Positions 53,445 through 62,686 are shown, numbered from the stretch's first letter. The stretch: 64,000 nucleotides of DNA from Nocardioides jishulii (GCF_006007965.1 NZ_CP040748.1:744001-808000); one strand, 5' to 3'. Notes: generated by a model not told the origin, from the letters alone. Translations and numbers: made by a program.

Positions 53445-54431
53445 TCAGCAGGTGCGGTAGCGGTAGGCGTGGTGGGTGCTGAAGCCCGTCACGCTCCAGA
53501 ACTGCACCGCGGCGACGTTCGTCGCGCTCACCTGGACCTGGGCGGTCGTCGCGCCGTGCGAGGAGGCCCAGTCCAGCGCGTCGGCCACCAGCCGGCCCGC
53601 CAGTCCGCCGCGCCGCTGCGCCTCGGCGACCCAGAGGTCGTGCAGGGTGACCACGTCGCCATCGAGGTGGGCCCGGACGCTCGCATGCTCGCCCAGGCGG
53701 GCGACCGCGCGGGCCACGCCGGCACCGGTGGCTGCCTCCTCGGCGAGGTCGACCTCCTCGCCGTCCGCGCCGCGCCCGGGACGCAGGGAACGTACGACCC
53801 GGGAGGGGGCGGCCACCTGGACGAGCACCTCGCCGACCGGGTCGAGCCCCCAGCCCAGGGCGGCCAGCTCGCGGTCGACGGCGTCGTCCACGACGACCGT
53901 GGCGAGCGCCGCCTGCCCGCGCTCCTCGTAGAAGGCGCGCACGACCTCGGCCGCCGCCGCCACCGGGACGCCGGGGTCGCCCATCGCCAGCGCGGAGTTG
54001 GCCCGGCGCAGGAGACGTCCCTGCGGGTGCTGGGCGTCCGGCACCCGTCCGGCCGCCCGCAGCACCCACTCGCCGAGCTGTCGGCGCTCGGTGCCCGGCC
54101 AGGCGTCGGCGCGCAGGTGCAGCTCGCGAGGCGGGCGACGCAGCCGCACCGAGGGGCGCGGGGGGACCGGCTTGCCGGAGACGATGTCGGCCAGGTGGAT
54201 CGTGACGAGGGTGCCGTCGGCGGTGCGGAGCTCGCAGAGACCCCGGCCCCAGGAGAGGCATTCCCCGAGGGTGTCGGTCATCGCCGGACCGCCGGTGGGG
54301 CCGGTCTCGCCGGGCAGGATGCGGCGCACCACCACCCGCTGTCCGACCACGTGCGGTCCCAGCCCGTGTCGGCCGGCCGAGGGGCCCTCGGGCATGGGGG
54401 AGACTTGGGGGGTGTCGGGAGAAACGGCCAC
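53445..54431 (-). CDS. GNAT acetyltransferase with N-terminal extension (CG3035-like)
   Basis: A 328-residue protein. The N-terminal 110 residues resemble a small beta-barrel-like domain (VVGQRVVVRRILPGETGPTGGPAMTD). The C-terminal GNAT has VAEAQRRGGLAGRLVADAL and SATNVAAVQFWSVTGF. It resembles the actinobacterial group annotated as N-acetylglutamate-synthase-like; biochemistry not certain. GTG at 54431 is six bases after TAGTAT. Confidence 0.8.
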   Translation of the reverse strand: MAVSPDTPQVSPMPEGPSAGRHGLGPHVVGQRVVVRRILPGETGPTGGPAMTDTLGECLSWGRGLCELRTADGTLVTIHLADIVSGKPVPPRPSVRLRRPPRELHLRADAWPGTERRQLGEWVLRAAGRVPDAQHPQGRLLRRANSALAMGDPGVPVAAAAEVVRAFYEERGQAALATVVVDDAVDRELAALGWGLDPVGEVLVQVAAPSRVVRSLRPGRGADGEEVDLAEEAATGAGVARAVARLGEHASVRAHLDGDVVTLHDLWVAEAQRRGGLAGRLVADALDWASSHGATTAQVQVSATNVAAVQFWSVTGFSTHHAYRYRTC

Positions 54432-54488
54432 CTCCGGATACTAGGCTTCACCCATCTGCTGTGAGCATTGCGAACCCGAGGAGGAACG

Positions 54489-54812
54489 GTGACCTACGTC
54501 ATCGCCCAGCCGTGTGTCGACGTCAAGGACCGCGCGTGCGTCGACGAGTGCCCCGTCGACTGCATCTACGAGGGCAAGCGCATGCTGTACATCCACCCGG
54601 ACGAGTGCGTTGACTGTGGTGCCTGTGAGCCGGTCTGCCCGGTGGAGGCCATCTTCTACGAGGACGACACCCCCGAGGAGTGGAAGGACTACTACGACGC
54701 CAACGTCAACTTCTTCGACGACCTCGGCTCGCCCGGTGGCGCGGCCAAGATGGGTGAGATCGACAAGGACCACCCGATGATCGCCGCACTGCCCCCGCAG
54801 AACCAGGCCTGA
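54489..54812 (+). CDS. fdxA: Ferredoxin (7Fe, FdxA type)
   Basis: A 107-residue ferredoxin with CVDVKDRACVDECPVDC (for the 3Fe-4S and 4Fe-4S sites) and CVDCGACEPVCPVEA for the second. An acidic C-terminal helix follows. It carries electrons to redox enzymes such as cytochromes P450. GTG at 54489 follows GAGGAGGAA. It sits just upstream of dapC. Confidence 0.95.
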   Translation: MTYVIAQPCVDVKDRACVDECPVDCIYEGKRMLYIHPDECVDCGACEPVCPVEAIFYEDDTPEEWKDYYDANVNFFDDLGSPGGAAKMGEIDKDHPMIAALPPQNQA

Positions 54813-54817
54813 ACCGC

Positions 54818-55948
54818 GTGCCGACCCACGTGCGCAGCGCGGTCTCGGCCACGCTGCCGGACTTCCCGTGGGACAAGCTCACCGAGCACGCTGCTCGGGC
54901 GCGCACCCACGCCGGCGGCATCGTCGACCTCTCCGTCGGGACGCCGGTCGACCCGACGCCCCAGCTCGCCCAGCAGGCGCTGTGCGACGCGGCTGACTCG
55001 CCGGGCTACCCGGTGACCATCGGCCGGGTGGAGACCCGTCAGGCGATCGTCGACTGGCTCGGGCGCACCTGCGGCGTGCAGGGGATCGGCCTCGACGGCG
55101 TCCTTCCGGTGATCGGCTCCAAGGAGCTGATCGGCGCACTGCCGCTGCACCTGGGTCTGGGCGCGGGCGACCTCATCGTCCAGCCGGCGCTGGCCTACCC
55201 GACGTACGAGGTCGGTGCCGCACTCGTGGGCGCGGAGATCATCGCGACCGACAGCCTCACCGCGATCGGGCCGCGTACGCCCGCCCTGCTGTGGCTCAAC
55301 AGCCCCTCCAACCCGACCGGCAGGGTGCTGCCCGTCGACCACCTCAAGAAGGTCGTCGACTGGTGCCGCGAGCGCGGCGTGCTGCTGGTCTCCGACGAGT
55401 GCTACATCGAGTGCGCCTGGGACGAGGACAACCTGCCCGTCTCGGTGCTGCACCCCGACGTCTGCGGTGACAGCCACGAGGGCATCCTGACCGTCCACTC
55501 GCTGTCGAAGCGCTCCAACCTGGCGGGCTACCGCGCCGCCTTCGTCGCTGGCGACCCCACGGTCGTGGCCGAGCTGCTCGCGGTCCGCAAGAACCTGGGC
55601 CTGCAGATGCCCGACCCGCAGCAGAAGGTGATGGCCGCCGTGCTGGGCGACGACGCCCACGTCGTCGAGCAGCACGCCCGCTACGCGGCGCGTCGCCGCG
55701 ACCTGAAGGCCGCCCTCGAGGGCGCGGGCTTCACCGTGGAGCACAGCGAGGCCAGCCTCTACCTGTGGACGACGCGCGAGGGCGAGGAGACCAGCTGCTG
55801 GGACCTCGTCGAGTGGTTCAGCGAGCGCGGCATCCTCGTGGCGCCGGGCGACTTCTACGGGGCCGCCGGACGCCGCCACGTGCGGGTCGCCTTCACCGCC
55901 ACCGACGAACGGGTCACCGCGGCCGTCGAGCGCCTGCGCGCCTCCTGA
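54818..55948 (+). CDS. dapC: Succinyldiaminopimelate transaminase
   Basis: A 376-residue PLP-dependent aminotransferase of the class I/II fold. NSPSNPTGRVL is the PLP-ring site near residue 168; SLSKRSNLAGYRAAF carries the catalytic Lys near 228. DLSVGTPVDPTP at the start and the length match actinobacterial DapC, acting in lysine and diaminopimelate synthesis with dapD at 60.8-61.8 kb. GTG at 54818 is five bases after fdxA, so co-transcribed. Confidence 0.92.
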   Translation: MPTHVRSAVSATLPDFPWDKLTEHAARARTHAGGIVDLSVGTPVDPTPQLAQQALCDAADSPGYPVTIGRVETRQAIVDWLGRTCGVQGIGLDGVLPVIGSKELIGALPLHLGLGAGDLIVQPALAYPTYEVGAALVGAEIIATDSLTAIGPRTPALLWLNSPSNPTGRVLPVDHLKKVVDWCRERGVLLVSDECYIECAWDEDNLPVSVLHPDVCGDSHEGILTVHSLSKRSNLAGYRAAFVAGDPTVVAELLAVRKNLGLQMPDPQQKVMAAVLGDDAHVVEQHARYAARRRDLKAALEGAGFTVEHSEASLYLWTTREGEETSCWDLVEWFSERGILVAPGDFYGAAGRRHVRVAFTATDERVTAAVERLRAS

Positions 55949-55959
55949 GCTCCACCTCC

Positions 55960-55977
55960 GGGCGTCCCGGGGCGCCC
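55960..55977. terminator. Possible terminator between dapC and the iron ABC operon
   Basis: GGGCGTCCC and GGGGCGCCC pair over nine positions with one T-G wobble, 11 bases past the dapC stop and 20 before the convergent ATPase stop. Almost no loop. Confidence 0.35.
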
Positions 55978-55997
55978 TCGTCAGCAACTGGCCGGCG

Positions 55998-56807
55998 TCA
56001 GCAGTAGTAGGTGGCGATGCGCTGCCCACCGAGCTCGTGGACGGCCACGGGAAGCCCGTAGATGCTGCCGAGCAGGTCGGGCTGGATGATCTCGTCGGGG
56101 GTGCCGCTCGCGACCACCCGGCCTTGCGTCATCGCCACGATCGTGTCGGCGTAGCAGGACGCCACGTTGATGTCGTGGACGACCACCACGATCGTGCGGC
56201 CCAGCTCGCGGGCGGCGTCACGCAGGCGGCCCATCATCGCCACGCCGTGGCGGAGGTCGAGGTTGTTGAGCGGCTCGTCGAGCAGCACGACGTCGGCGTT
56301 CTGGCAGAGCACCATGGCGACGAAGGCGCGCTGACGCTGTCCACCCGAGAGCTGGTCGAGGAAGCGGTCGGCCAGGTCGCCCAGGTCGAGGTAGTCCAGT
56401 GCCCGCTCCACGTGGGCGAGGTCGTCGGCGGTGGGACGGCCCTTGGAGTGCGGGTAGCGACCGAAGGCCACGAGGTCGCGCACCGTGAGCCGGATGTCGA
56501 GCCGGTTCTCCTGGCGCAGCACCGCGAGCCGACGGGCGAGCACGTCGCCGCGCGTCGTGGCGACGTCCAGGCCTGCGACCTCGACCCGGCCCTCGTCCGC
56601 GCCCAGGAGCCGCCCCATGATCGACAGCAGCGTCGACTTTCCGGCTCCGTTGGGACCGATGAGCGCCGTCACCCCTCCGGTGGGCAGGTCGAGGCGTACG
56701 TCGTCGACGACGACGGTGTGCCCGTAGCGCTTGGTCACTCCCTGCACGCTCACCACGCTCTCGGGCGTCCCGGTGGTCGTGCCGTGCAGGTCCAAGGTCT
56801 CGGTCAT
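55998..56807 (-). CDS. Iron-siderophore ABC transporter ATPase
   Basis: A 269-residue ATPase of the FepC/YclP type: Walker A GPNGAGKST near residue 52, signature [13 protein letters not shown] near 150 and LLDEPLNNLD as Walker B. The switch histidine is in VVVHDINVAS. Last gene of an operon with two FecCD permeases and a lipoprotein. ATG at 56807 overlaps the permease stop (ATGA). Confidence 0.92.
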   Translation of the reverse strand: MTETLDLHGTTTGTPESVVSVQGVTKRYGHTVVVDDVRLDLPTGGVTALIGPNGAGKSTLLSIMGRLLGADEGRVEVAGLDVATTRGDVLARRLAVLRQENRLDIRLTVRDLVAFGRYPHSKGRPTADDLAHVERALDYLDLGDLADRFLDQLSGGQRQRAFVAMVLCQNADVVLLDEPLNNLDLRHGVAMMGRLRDAARELGRTIVVVVHDINVASCYADTIVAMTQGRVVASGTPDEIIQPDLLGSIYGLPVAVHELGGQRIATYYC

Positions 56808-57829
56808 GCGAGGTTCCTCCGGGCTCGGTGGATGAGGAGGGCGATAAAGGTGAGTCCGCCGACGAGCTCGATGACCACCGAGAGGGTCGTGGTGACCTCC
56901 AGCAGGCGTTCGAGCACGAACTGTCCGCCGACGAGGCAGACGACGGCGGCGAGCCCCGCCATCGGCAGCACCACGGCGTGGCGGTGGGTGCCGGCGAGCT
57001 GGTAGGCGAGGTGGGCGACCAGCAGGCCGAAGAACGTGATGGGTCCGACCAGCGCGGTGGAGACCGAGACGAGCACGGCGACCAGCGCCAGGACCTTGGT
57101 CGTCTCGCGACGATGGTCGAGGCCGAGGTTGGTGGCGGTCTCGGCGCCGAGCGCCAGCACGTCGTAGACGTGCAGCCGGCGCACCACGAGGGCGGTGGCC
57201 ACGGTGACCACGGCGGCGGTCATCCACACCAGGTCCTCGTCGACGGTGGTGAACGAGGCGAACATCAGGTCCTGGAGCACCTGGAACTCGCTCGGGTCGA
57301 TGAGACGCTGGAGGAAGGAGGTGATGCTGCGGAAGAGGGTCGCGAACACCATGCCGACCAGGATCAGCACGTGCAGCCCGTGGCGCCCGGACGTGAAGAG
57401 CCAACGGAAGAGCGTCAGCGCGAAGCCGACCATGAGGAGGGTCTCGGCGAGGAACTGCACCCGCGGGTCGACCTCACGCAGCGCCTGGGAGGAGAAGGCG
57501 AAGACCACCACGGTCTGGAGCAGCAGGAAGAGAGCGTCGAACCCCATGAGTGAGGGCGTGAGGATGCGGTTCCCGGTGACGGTCTGGAAGAGCACCGTCG
57601 ACAGCGAGATGGCCCAGCCGACCAGGATCAGCGCGGCGAGGCGGCGCAGGCGCAGCGGGACGACGAGCTCGGCGTAGCCGTGGGTGTCGGCGAGCAGGAA
57701 GCCTGCGACGACGGCCAGGGCCACGGCGGCGCCGACCGTGAGGCGCGCGGTGGGGGAGGACGTACGCCGGCTCCGTGGCTGGGTCGCACCAGCCGACGGA
57801 GGGGGAGTGGTGAGGGTCTCAGGACGCAT
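56804..57829 (-). CDS. Iron-siderophore ABC permease 2 (FecCD type)
   Basis: A 341-residue permease with eight to nine visible helices. LRRLAALILVGWAISLS near residue 63 and GPITFFGLLVAHLAYQLAGTHRH (FecCD ATPase-contact region) near 260 are diagnostic. The sequence is of the YclO/CeuC type, specific for catecholate siderophores in known cases. Overlaps its neighbours on both sides. Confidence 0.9.
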   Translation of the reverse strand: MRPETLTTPPPSAGATQPRSRRTSSPTARLTVGAAVALAVVAGFLLADTHGYAELVVPLRLRRLAALILVGWAISLSTVLFQTVTGNRILTPSLMGFDALFLLLQTVVVFAFSSQALREVDPRVQFLAETLLMVGFALTLFRWLFTSGRHGLHVLILVGMVFATLFRSITSFLQRLIDPSEFQVLQDLMFASFTTVDEDLVWMTAAVVTVATALVVRRLHVYDVLALGAETATNLGLDHRRETTKVLALVAVLVSVSTALVGPITFFGLLVAHLAYQLAGTHRHAVVLPMAGLAAVVCLVGGQFVLERLLEVTTTLSVVIELVGGLTFIALLIHRARRNLA

Positions 57830-58790
57830 CGGGGCTCCTGCGGAGCAGCAGGTACAGGAAGAACGCCGCGCCGAGCACGCCCATCACGGTGCCGACGGGG
57901 ATCTCGTAGGGGTGCCGGACGAGGCGACCGACGATGTCGCACACGAGCACCAGTCCGGACCCCAGGATGGCGACCCACGGCAGGCCGCGGCGGGCGTTGT
58001 CGCCGACCAACGCACTCACCACGTTGGGCACGACCAGACCCAGGAACGGGATCATGCCCACGGTGACCACGACGACGGCGCTGACCACGGAGATGATGCC
58101 CAGCCCGACCGCCATCACCTTGCGGTGGTCCAGCCCGACGTTGGTCGAGAAGGTCTCACCCATGCCGGCGACGGTGAACCGGTCGGCGGCGAAGAAGGCG
58201 ATCGCGACGAGGACCGCGGCCACCCAGAGCAGCTCGTAGCGCCCCCGAAGGATGCCCGAGAAGTCGCCGGTCATCCAGCTGTTGAGGGTCTGCAGCAGGT
58301 CGTTGTGGAAGGCGAGGAAGGTGGTGGCGGCCGCGATGACGCCGCCGAGCATCAGGCCGACGAGGGGCACCAGGATCGTCTCCTGGACGGGCATCATCCG
58401 TACGACGGCCAGGAACAGCCAGGTGCCGACGAGGGCGAAGAGCGCGGCGGTCCCCATCTTCGCCAGCAGTGGAGCGCCGGGGGCGAGCAGCGTCACCACG
58501 ACCAGGCCGAGGCCGGCCGCCTCGGTGGTGCCCACGGTGGAGGGCTCGACGAACCGGTTGCGGACCAGCAGCTGCAGCAGGAGGCCGCAGACGGCCAGGG
58601 CGGCTCCGGAGAGGACGAGGGCGAGCGTGCGCGGGAGGCGCGAGCTCGACACGATCTCCCAGCTGAGGTCGGCAACGCCGATCGAGAGGCTGATCGCTGC
58701 CAGCACCACCAGCCCCACGACGCCCCCGACCATCCCGACGGCGCGGAGGGCCGGCGGGGTGGTCGGGGCGACGGGGGCGGTGGTCGTCAT
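57819..58790 (-). CDS. Iron-siderophore ABC permease 1 (FecCD type)
   Basis: A 323-residue FecCD permease (LSWEIVSSSRLPRTLALVLSGAALAVCGLLLQ, then GMIPFLGLVVPNVVSALVGDNARR near the C-terminus). It pairs with the next gene to form the channel. Its end overlaps that gene by 11 bases. It follows the lipoprotein gene directly. Confidence 0.92.
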   Translation of the reverse strand: MTTTAPVAPTTPPALRAVGMVGGVVGLVVLAAISLSIGVADLSWEIVSSSRLPRTLALVLSGAALAVCGLLLQLLVRNRFVEPSTVGTTEAAGLGLVVVTLLAPGAPLLAKMGTAALFALVGTWLFLAVVRMMPVQETILVPLVGLMLGGVIAAATTFLAFHNDLLQTLNSWMTGDFSGILRGRYELLWVAAVLVAIAFFAADRFTVAGMGETFSTNVGLDHRKVMAVGLGIISVVSAVVVVTVGMIPFLGLVVPNVVSALVGDNARRGLPWVAILGSGLVLVCDIVGRLVRHPYEIPVGTVMGVLGAAFFLYLLLRRSPDAS

Positions 58791-58792
58791 GG

Positions 58793-59752
58793 TCAGGAGA
58801 GGCTCTGCTCGACCTCGTCGATGAGGGTGTCCATGCTGGTCAGGCCGCCCACGACGATGTACCAGGCCTCGGCGTCGACGTAGGTGACCTTCTCCTGCTT
58901 CCAGGCCTTGGTGCCGCGCACCAGTGCGTTGTCGAGGATCTCCTCGGCCGACTTGCCTTCCTCGCCGATGGCGGCGTCACGATCGACCACGTAGAGCAGG
59001 TCGGGGTCGGTCTTCTTCACGAACTCGAACGAGATGGCCTCACCGTGGCGGGTCTCCTGGTCGCCGAGCTCGCCGGTCGCGGCCTCGACGCCGAGGTCCT
59101 CGTGCAGGAATCCGAAGCGGGAGCCGACGGAGTACGCCGTCACCTCGCCGCCGCTCGTCAGCAGGACCAGCCCCCTGCCGGCGCCGTCCGCCTGCTCGCG
59201 CACAGCCTCGACGCGCTTCTCCTGGCCGGCGATGATCTCGTCGACCTCGTCGGACTTCTCGAAGATCTTGGCGAGCTCGCGGGCGTTGGCACGGGCGCTC
59301 TCGAAGTAGGAGCTCTCGTCGACCGACATGTCGAGCACCGGGACGCCGTCGAAGGCGTCCTCGAGGGTGTCGTGCATCTCGGAGGAACGACCGCCCACGA
59401 TGATCAGGTCGGGCTCGGTGCGCGGGATCGCCTCGAGGTCGGGCTCGAAGAGGTCACCGACGCCGACGTAGTCGTCGCCGGCGTACTTGTCCAGGTAGGA
59501 CGGGGTCGCGCCACCCTTGGCGACACCGGTGACCGCGTCGACGCCGAGGGTGTCGAGGGTGTCGAGGACGCCCATGTCGAAGACCACGACGCTGTCCGGG
59601 TTCAGGGGCACCTCCTCCTGGCCGCGCGAGTCGGTGACGGTGACGGTCGGGCCGGAGTCGGCGGCGTCGGAGTCGTCCGAGCCGCAAGCGGCGAGGGACA
59701 GGGCGAGGGCGGACGTGACGGCCACGGTGGCCAGGGCCTTGGGGGTACGCAC
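58793..59752 (-). CDS. Siderophore-binding lipoprotein (CeuE/YclQ/FatB-like)
   Basis: A 319-residue periplasmic-binding-like lipoprotein with lipobox L-A-A-C (C23). The mature part has VVVFDMGVLDTLDTLGV and DLIIVGGRSSEM, as in the FatB/YclQ class that binds catecholate or petrobactin-type iron complexes. Ligand not confirmed. GTG at 59752; the DtxR box at 59777-59795 is just upstream, so iron repression is expected. Confidence 0.9.
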   Translation of the reverse strand: MRTPKALATVAVTSALALSLAACGSDDSDAADSGPTVTVTDSRGQEEVPLNPDSVVVFDMGVLDTLDTLGVDAVTGVAKGGATPSYLDKYAGDDYVGVGDLFEPDLEAIPRTEPDLIIVGGRSSEMHDTLEDAFDGVPVLDMSVDESSYFESARANARELAKIFEKSDEVDEIIAGQEKRVEAVREQADGAGRGLVLLTSGGEVTAYSVGSRFGFLHEDLGVEAATGELGDQETRHGEAISFEFVKKTDPDLLYVVDRDAAIGEEGKSAEEILDNALVRGTKAWKQEKVTYVDAEAWYIVVGGLTSMDTLIDEVEQSLS

Positions 59753-59776
59753 GGGTTCAACACCTTCCGAGAGTGA

Positions 59777-59795
59777 TTAGGTAAGGCTAACCTAA
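59777..59795. promoter_or_regulatory. DtxR/IdeR iron box
   Basis: A 19-base near-palindrome, TTAGGTAAGGCTAACCTAA, matching the classical DtxR consensus at 18 of 19 positions. It lies 25 bases upstream of the siderophore lipoprotein start, fitting iron-dependent repression of the whole importer operon. Confidence 0.9.
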
Positions 59796-59859
59796 TGGAA
59801 CCGTCACGGGCGTGCGCGAGGGGGTCCGCCGGGCGGAGGAGGTCCGGCCCCGGCGAGCG

Positions 59860-60834
59860 TCAGGCGTGCACGTCGACGTGCACGTGGTCGCGGTGCTCGA
59901 GGATCTGCCGGTCGCCGCGGGAGGTGCGCGGCACCCGGTAGTCGCGCCACCCGTCGCCCGAGCGTCGGCCGGAGTGCCAGATCCGGTCGTCGAAGATGAC
60001 GGTGGCGATGCCGAGCCGGTCGGCCATCGCGACGAGGTAGTGGGCCATGGCCCAGCCCCGGCGCTTGTTCTCGTCGTTGACCGGGCGGAAGAAGATGTCG
60101 ACCGCGCGTCCGGAGTAGTGCGCCGAGCCCTTCATGTGGCCAGAGCTCACGCCCCGCGGCTCGAAGCCACCCAGGGACTGCGGGCCGAAGACGGAGACGA
60201 GCTCCTCGCGCACCACGTCGGCCCGCTCGGTGAGCCCGTTGGGCTTCAGGTCGGCGGACGCGGTCTCGGGGTTGCCGTCGATCGTGCAGTGGAAGGCGGC
60301 CCGGGAGTGGCCACGCAGGGCCGAGGCCAGCACCCGCGCGTCGGCCTCGTGGTCGGCGTACGCGTCGGGGAAGGCCGAGCGCTGCACCTTCTGCGCGGCG
60401 ACGGTGACCTCCATGTCGCGGTAGCCGTGGACCTTCACCAGGGCGTCGTAGAAGGCGTTGATGGAGTAGACGGGGTCCATCACCTCCTCCTCGCTGCCCC
60501 ACCCCATCGAGGGACGCTGCTGGAAGAGGCCCAAGGAGTCGCGGTCGCCGTGGGCGATGTTGATGATCTTCGACTCCTGGTAGGCCGTCGCCAAGGCGAT
60601 GGTGACGGCCCGCGCGGGCAGGCCGCGCGACTCGGCGACGGCCGCGATGAGGGCGGCGTTCTCCGCCTGCTCGACGCTGACGGTGACGCGCTCACCGTCG
60701 ACCTCGGCGACGCACTCCTCGGGGGTGAGGAACGGGCGTACGCCGCGGTCGACGGCCAGCCAGACGCCCGCGACGACGGCAGCGACCAGGACCAGGGTCA
60801 GCAGGACTCCGGCGGCTCGCCGTGCTCGAGCCAC
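59860..60834 (-). CDS. Exported lysozyme-like protein with M15-like C-terminal motif
   Basis: A 324-residue protein with one N-terminal helix (about 8-30). The middle (ALATAYQESKIINIAHGDRDSLGLFQQRPSMGWGS) resembles lysozyme-like or resuscitation-type hydrolases. The C-terminal part has SAHYSGRAVDIFFRP and ends HRDHVHVDVHA, like the zinc site of D-Ala-D-Ala carboxypeptidase folds. Likely a peptidoglycan-active protein. GTG at 60834 is three bases after dapD. Confidence 0.65.
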   Translation of the reverse strand: MARARRAAGVLLTLVLVAAVVAGVWLAVDRGVRPFLTPEECVAEVDGERVTVSVEQAENAALIAAVAESRGLPARAVTIALATAYQESKIINIAHGDRDSLGLFQQRPSMGWGSEEEVMDPVYSINAFYDALVKVHGYRDMEVTVAAQKVQRSAFPDAYADHEADARVLASALRGHSRAAFHCTIDGNPETASADLKPNGLTERADVVREELVSVFGPQSLGGFEPRGVSSGHMKGSAHYSGRAVDIFFRPVNDENKRRGWAMAHYLVAMADRLGIATVIFDDRIWHSGRRSGDGWRDYRVPRTSRGDRQILEHRDHVHVDVHA

Positions 60835-60837
60835 GCG

Positions 60838-61776
60838 TCAGTTGGCGTGGAGGGCAGCGTTGAGCTCGATGCCCTGACCGGTGCGGGCCACCGCCTCGAC
60901 GGCGCCGGTGAGCGAGTTGCGGCGGAAGAGCACGTTGTCGGCGCCGGAGAGGTCGGCGGCCTTCACCACGCGGGTCGCGCCGTCTGCGGTGACGGTGACC
61001 TTGGTGCCGGCGGTGACGTAGCAGCCGGCCTCCACGACGCAGTCGTCGCCGAGCGAGATGCCGATGCCGGCGTTGGCGCCGAGCAGGCAGCGTTCACCGA
61101 TGGAGATGACCTCCTTGCCGCCACCCGAGAGGGTGCCCATGACCGAGGCGCCTCCGCCGATGTCCGAGCCGTCACCCACGACGACGCCAGCCGAGATGCG
61201 GCCCTCGACCATCGAGGCGCCCAGCGTGCCGGCGTTGAAGTTGACGAAGCCCTCGTGCATGACGGTGGTGCCGGAGGCGAGGTGGGCGCCGAGGCGGACC
61301 CGGTCGGCGTCGGCGATGCGGACGCCCGAGGGGACGACGTAGTCGACCATGCGGGGGAACTTGTCGACGCCGTGGACGGAGACGTGGTGGCCGGCCGCCT
61401 TGAGGCGGGCCCGGGTGATCTCGAAGCCGTCGACGGCGCACGGGCCGGCCGAGGTCCACACGACGTTGGCCAGCAGGCCGAAGATGCCGTCCAGCGAGAT
61501 TGAGTGCGGCGTGACCAGGCGGGCCGAGAGCAGGTGCAGACGCAGCCAGACGTCCTGCGTGGTGGTCGGGGCGGCCGAGAGGTCGGCGATCGTCACGAGC
61601 TCGACGCTGGTCCGCACGCGGCGGACCTGGTCGGAGCCAACCATCGCCTCCAGCACGGAGGGGGCCGGGCTGCCGTCGTGGATGCCCAGCGCGGGGGCCG
61701 GGAACCACGCATCGAGCACGGCGTTGGACGTGTCACGGGTGACGAGGGCGTAGCCCCAAGCAGCAGTCAGACTCAC
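60838..61776 (-). CDS. dapD: Tetrahydrodipicolinate N-succinyltransferase
   Basis: A 312-residue left-handed beta-helix acyltransferase. Hexapeptide-like turns ([35 protein letters not shown]...[21 protein letters not shown]) are clear, matching actinobacterial DapD. It succinylates tetrahydrodipicolinate; DapC acts next. GTG at 61776 (not 61785) is supported by TAGAGT seven bases upstream, in the spacing seen elsewhere. Confidence 0.95.
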   Translation of the reverse strand: MSLTAAWGYALVTRDTSNAVLDAWFPAPALGIHDGSPAPSVLEAMVGSDQVRRVRTSVELVTIADLSAAPTTTQDVWLRLHLLSARLVTPHSISLDGIFGLLANVVWTSAGPCAVDGFEITRARLKAAGHHVSVHGVDKFPRMVDYVVPSGVRIADADRVRLGAHLASGTTVMHEGFVNFNAGTLGASMVEGRISAGVVVGDGSDIGGGASVMGTLSGGGKEVISIGERCLLGANAGIGISLGDDCVVEAGCYVTAGTKVTVTADGATRVVKAADLSGADNVLFRRNSLTGAVEAVARTGQGIELNAALHAN

Positions 61777-61783
61777 GGGCGTC

Positions 61784-61807
61784 ACTCTACGGGGGCCCCG
61801 ATATCCT
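61784..61807. promoter_or_regulatory. Divergent leaderless promoters of dapD and the small membrane protein pair
   Basis: Minus-strand TAGAGT (61789-61784) is spaced seven bases from the dapD GTG. Plus-strand TATCCT (61802-61807) is spaced six from the GTG at 61814. The gap between the two genes is only 37 bases. Confidence 0.45.
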
Positions 61808-61813
61808 CACGAC

Positions 61814-62209
61814 GTGTATCCACCGCTCACCTACGCCGTCGCAGCCTTCCTCGGCCTCGTGGCCGTCCTGGCGCTCGTCGCGCTCAAGCAGCCGGCCCTC
61901 GAACCGTTCGCCCGTCAGGGGATGAGGGCTGCCCACGGGGCCACGGCCGTCGTGGTCGCCCTGGACGCGATCCTGCTCCTGCAGGGTCACGAGGTCGGCA
62001 ACATGGTGACCCACGTCGGCTACATGGTGGCCTCGCTCGGGCTTCCGGTGATCCTGCTCGGCTCGCGCGCCGAGGTCGACGAGGACGGCAACGCAGTCCT
62101 CGACGAGGAAGGCAACCCGGTCGCCTCGCCGCCGCCCCACCTGGCGGTGGTCGCCATCTGCGCGGTCGCGATGCTCGTGCTGGTCCTCCGACTCCAGTTC
62201 ACGCTGTGA
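61814..62209 (+). CDS. Small membrane protein of unknown function
   Basis: A 131-residue protein with four hydrophobic helices and a short acidic loop (VDEDGNAVLDEEGNPV). No family recognised. Coupled to the next gene (GTGA). Confidence 0.6.
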   Translation: MYPPLTYAVAAFLGLVAVLALVALKQPALEPFARQGMRAAHGATAVVVALDAILLLQGHEVGNMVTHVGYMVASLGLPVILLGSRAEVDEDGNAVLDEEGNPVASPPPHLAVVAICAVAMLVLVLRLQFTL

Positions 62210-62658
62210 GCGCCGCTCCCACGCCGTCCGCTGCCGGGGCCGGACGGGCGAAGCCGCCGGCGCGCCGCCGGGCGATGGGCCAGGTGCTCATCGCCGCGTA
62301 CGCCGTCTTCGCCGTCTCTGCCGGCGCCCGGGCCTTCTCGCAGATCGTCACGCAGTTCGAGGTGGCACCGGTCGCCTACCTGCTGTCGGTGCTGGCCGCG
62401 CTGGTCTACCTCGTCGCGACGCTCGCGTTCCGCAAGCCGGGGCGTACGTGGTTCCGGGTCGCGCTGGCCGCGTGCCTCTTCGAGCTGGTCGGGGTGCTCG
62501 GCGTGGGGTTGTGGACGACCCTCCACCCGGAGCTCTTCGCCGACGCCACTGTGTGGTCGCACTTCGGGTCCGGCTACGGCTACGTCCCGCTGGTGCTGCC
62601 GTTCGTCGGGCTCGCGTGGCTCAAGCATGTGGAGCCGGAGACGCGGCCGAGGGCCTGA
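62206..62658 (+). CDS. Small membrane protein of unknown function
   Basis: A 150-residue protein with a basic, Pro/Ala-rich start and four membrane helices. HPELFADATVWSHFGSGYGYVPLVLPFVGLAWL near the end resembles conserved actinobacterial membrane proteins of unknown role. Probably works with the gene before it. Confidence 0.6.
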   Translation: MSAAPTPSAAGAGRAKPPARRRAMGQVLIAAYAVFAVSAGARAFSQIVTQFEVAPVAYLLSVLAALVYLVATLAFRKPGRTWFRVALAACLFELVGVLGVGLWTTLHPELFADATVWSHFGSGYGYVPLVLPFVGLAWLKHVEPETRPRA

Positions 62659-62686
62659 CCCGAGTCCCCGATTCGGGCGATGAAAC

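Noticed and set aside
59865-59884. 20-base perfect palindrome as an operator
   Set aside because: It lies in the last codons of the lysozyme-like gene, encoding alternating Val, His and Asp, and is explained by codon repetition. No loop for a terminator.
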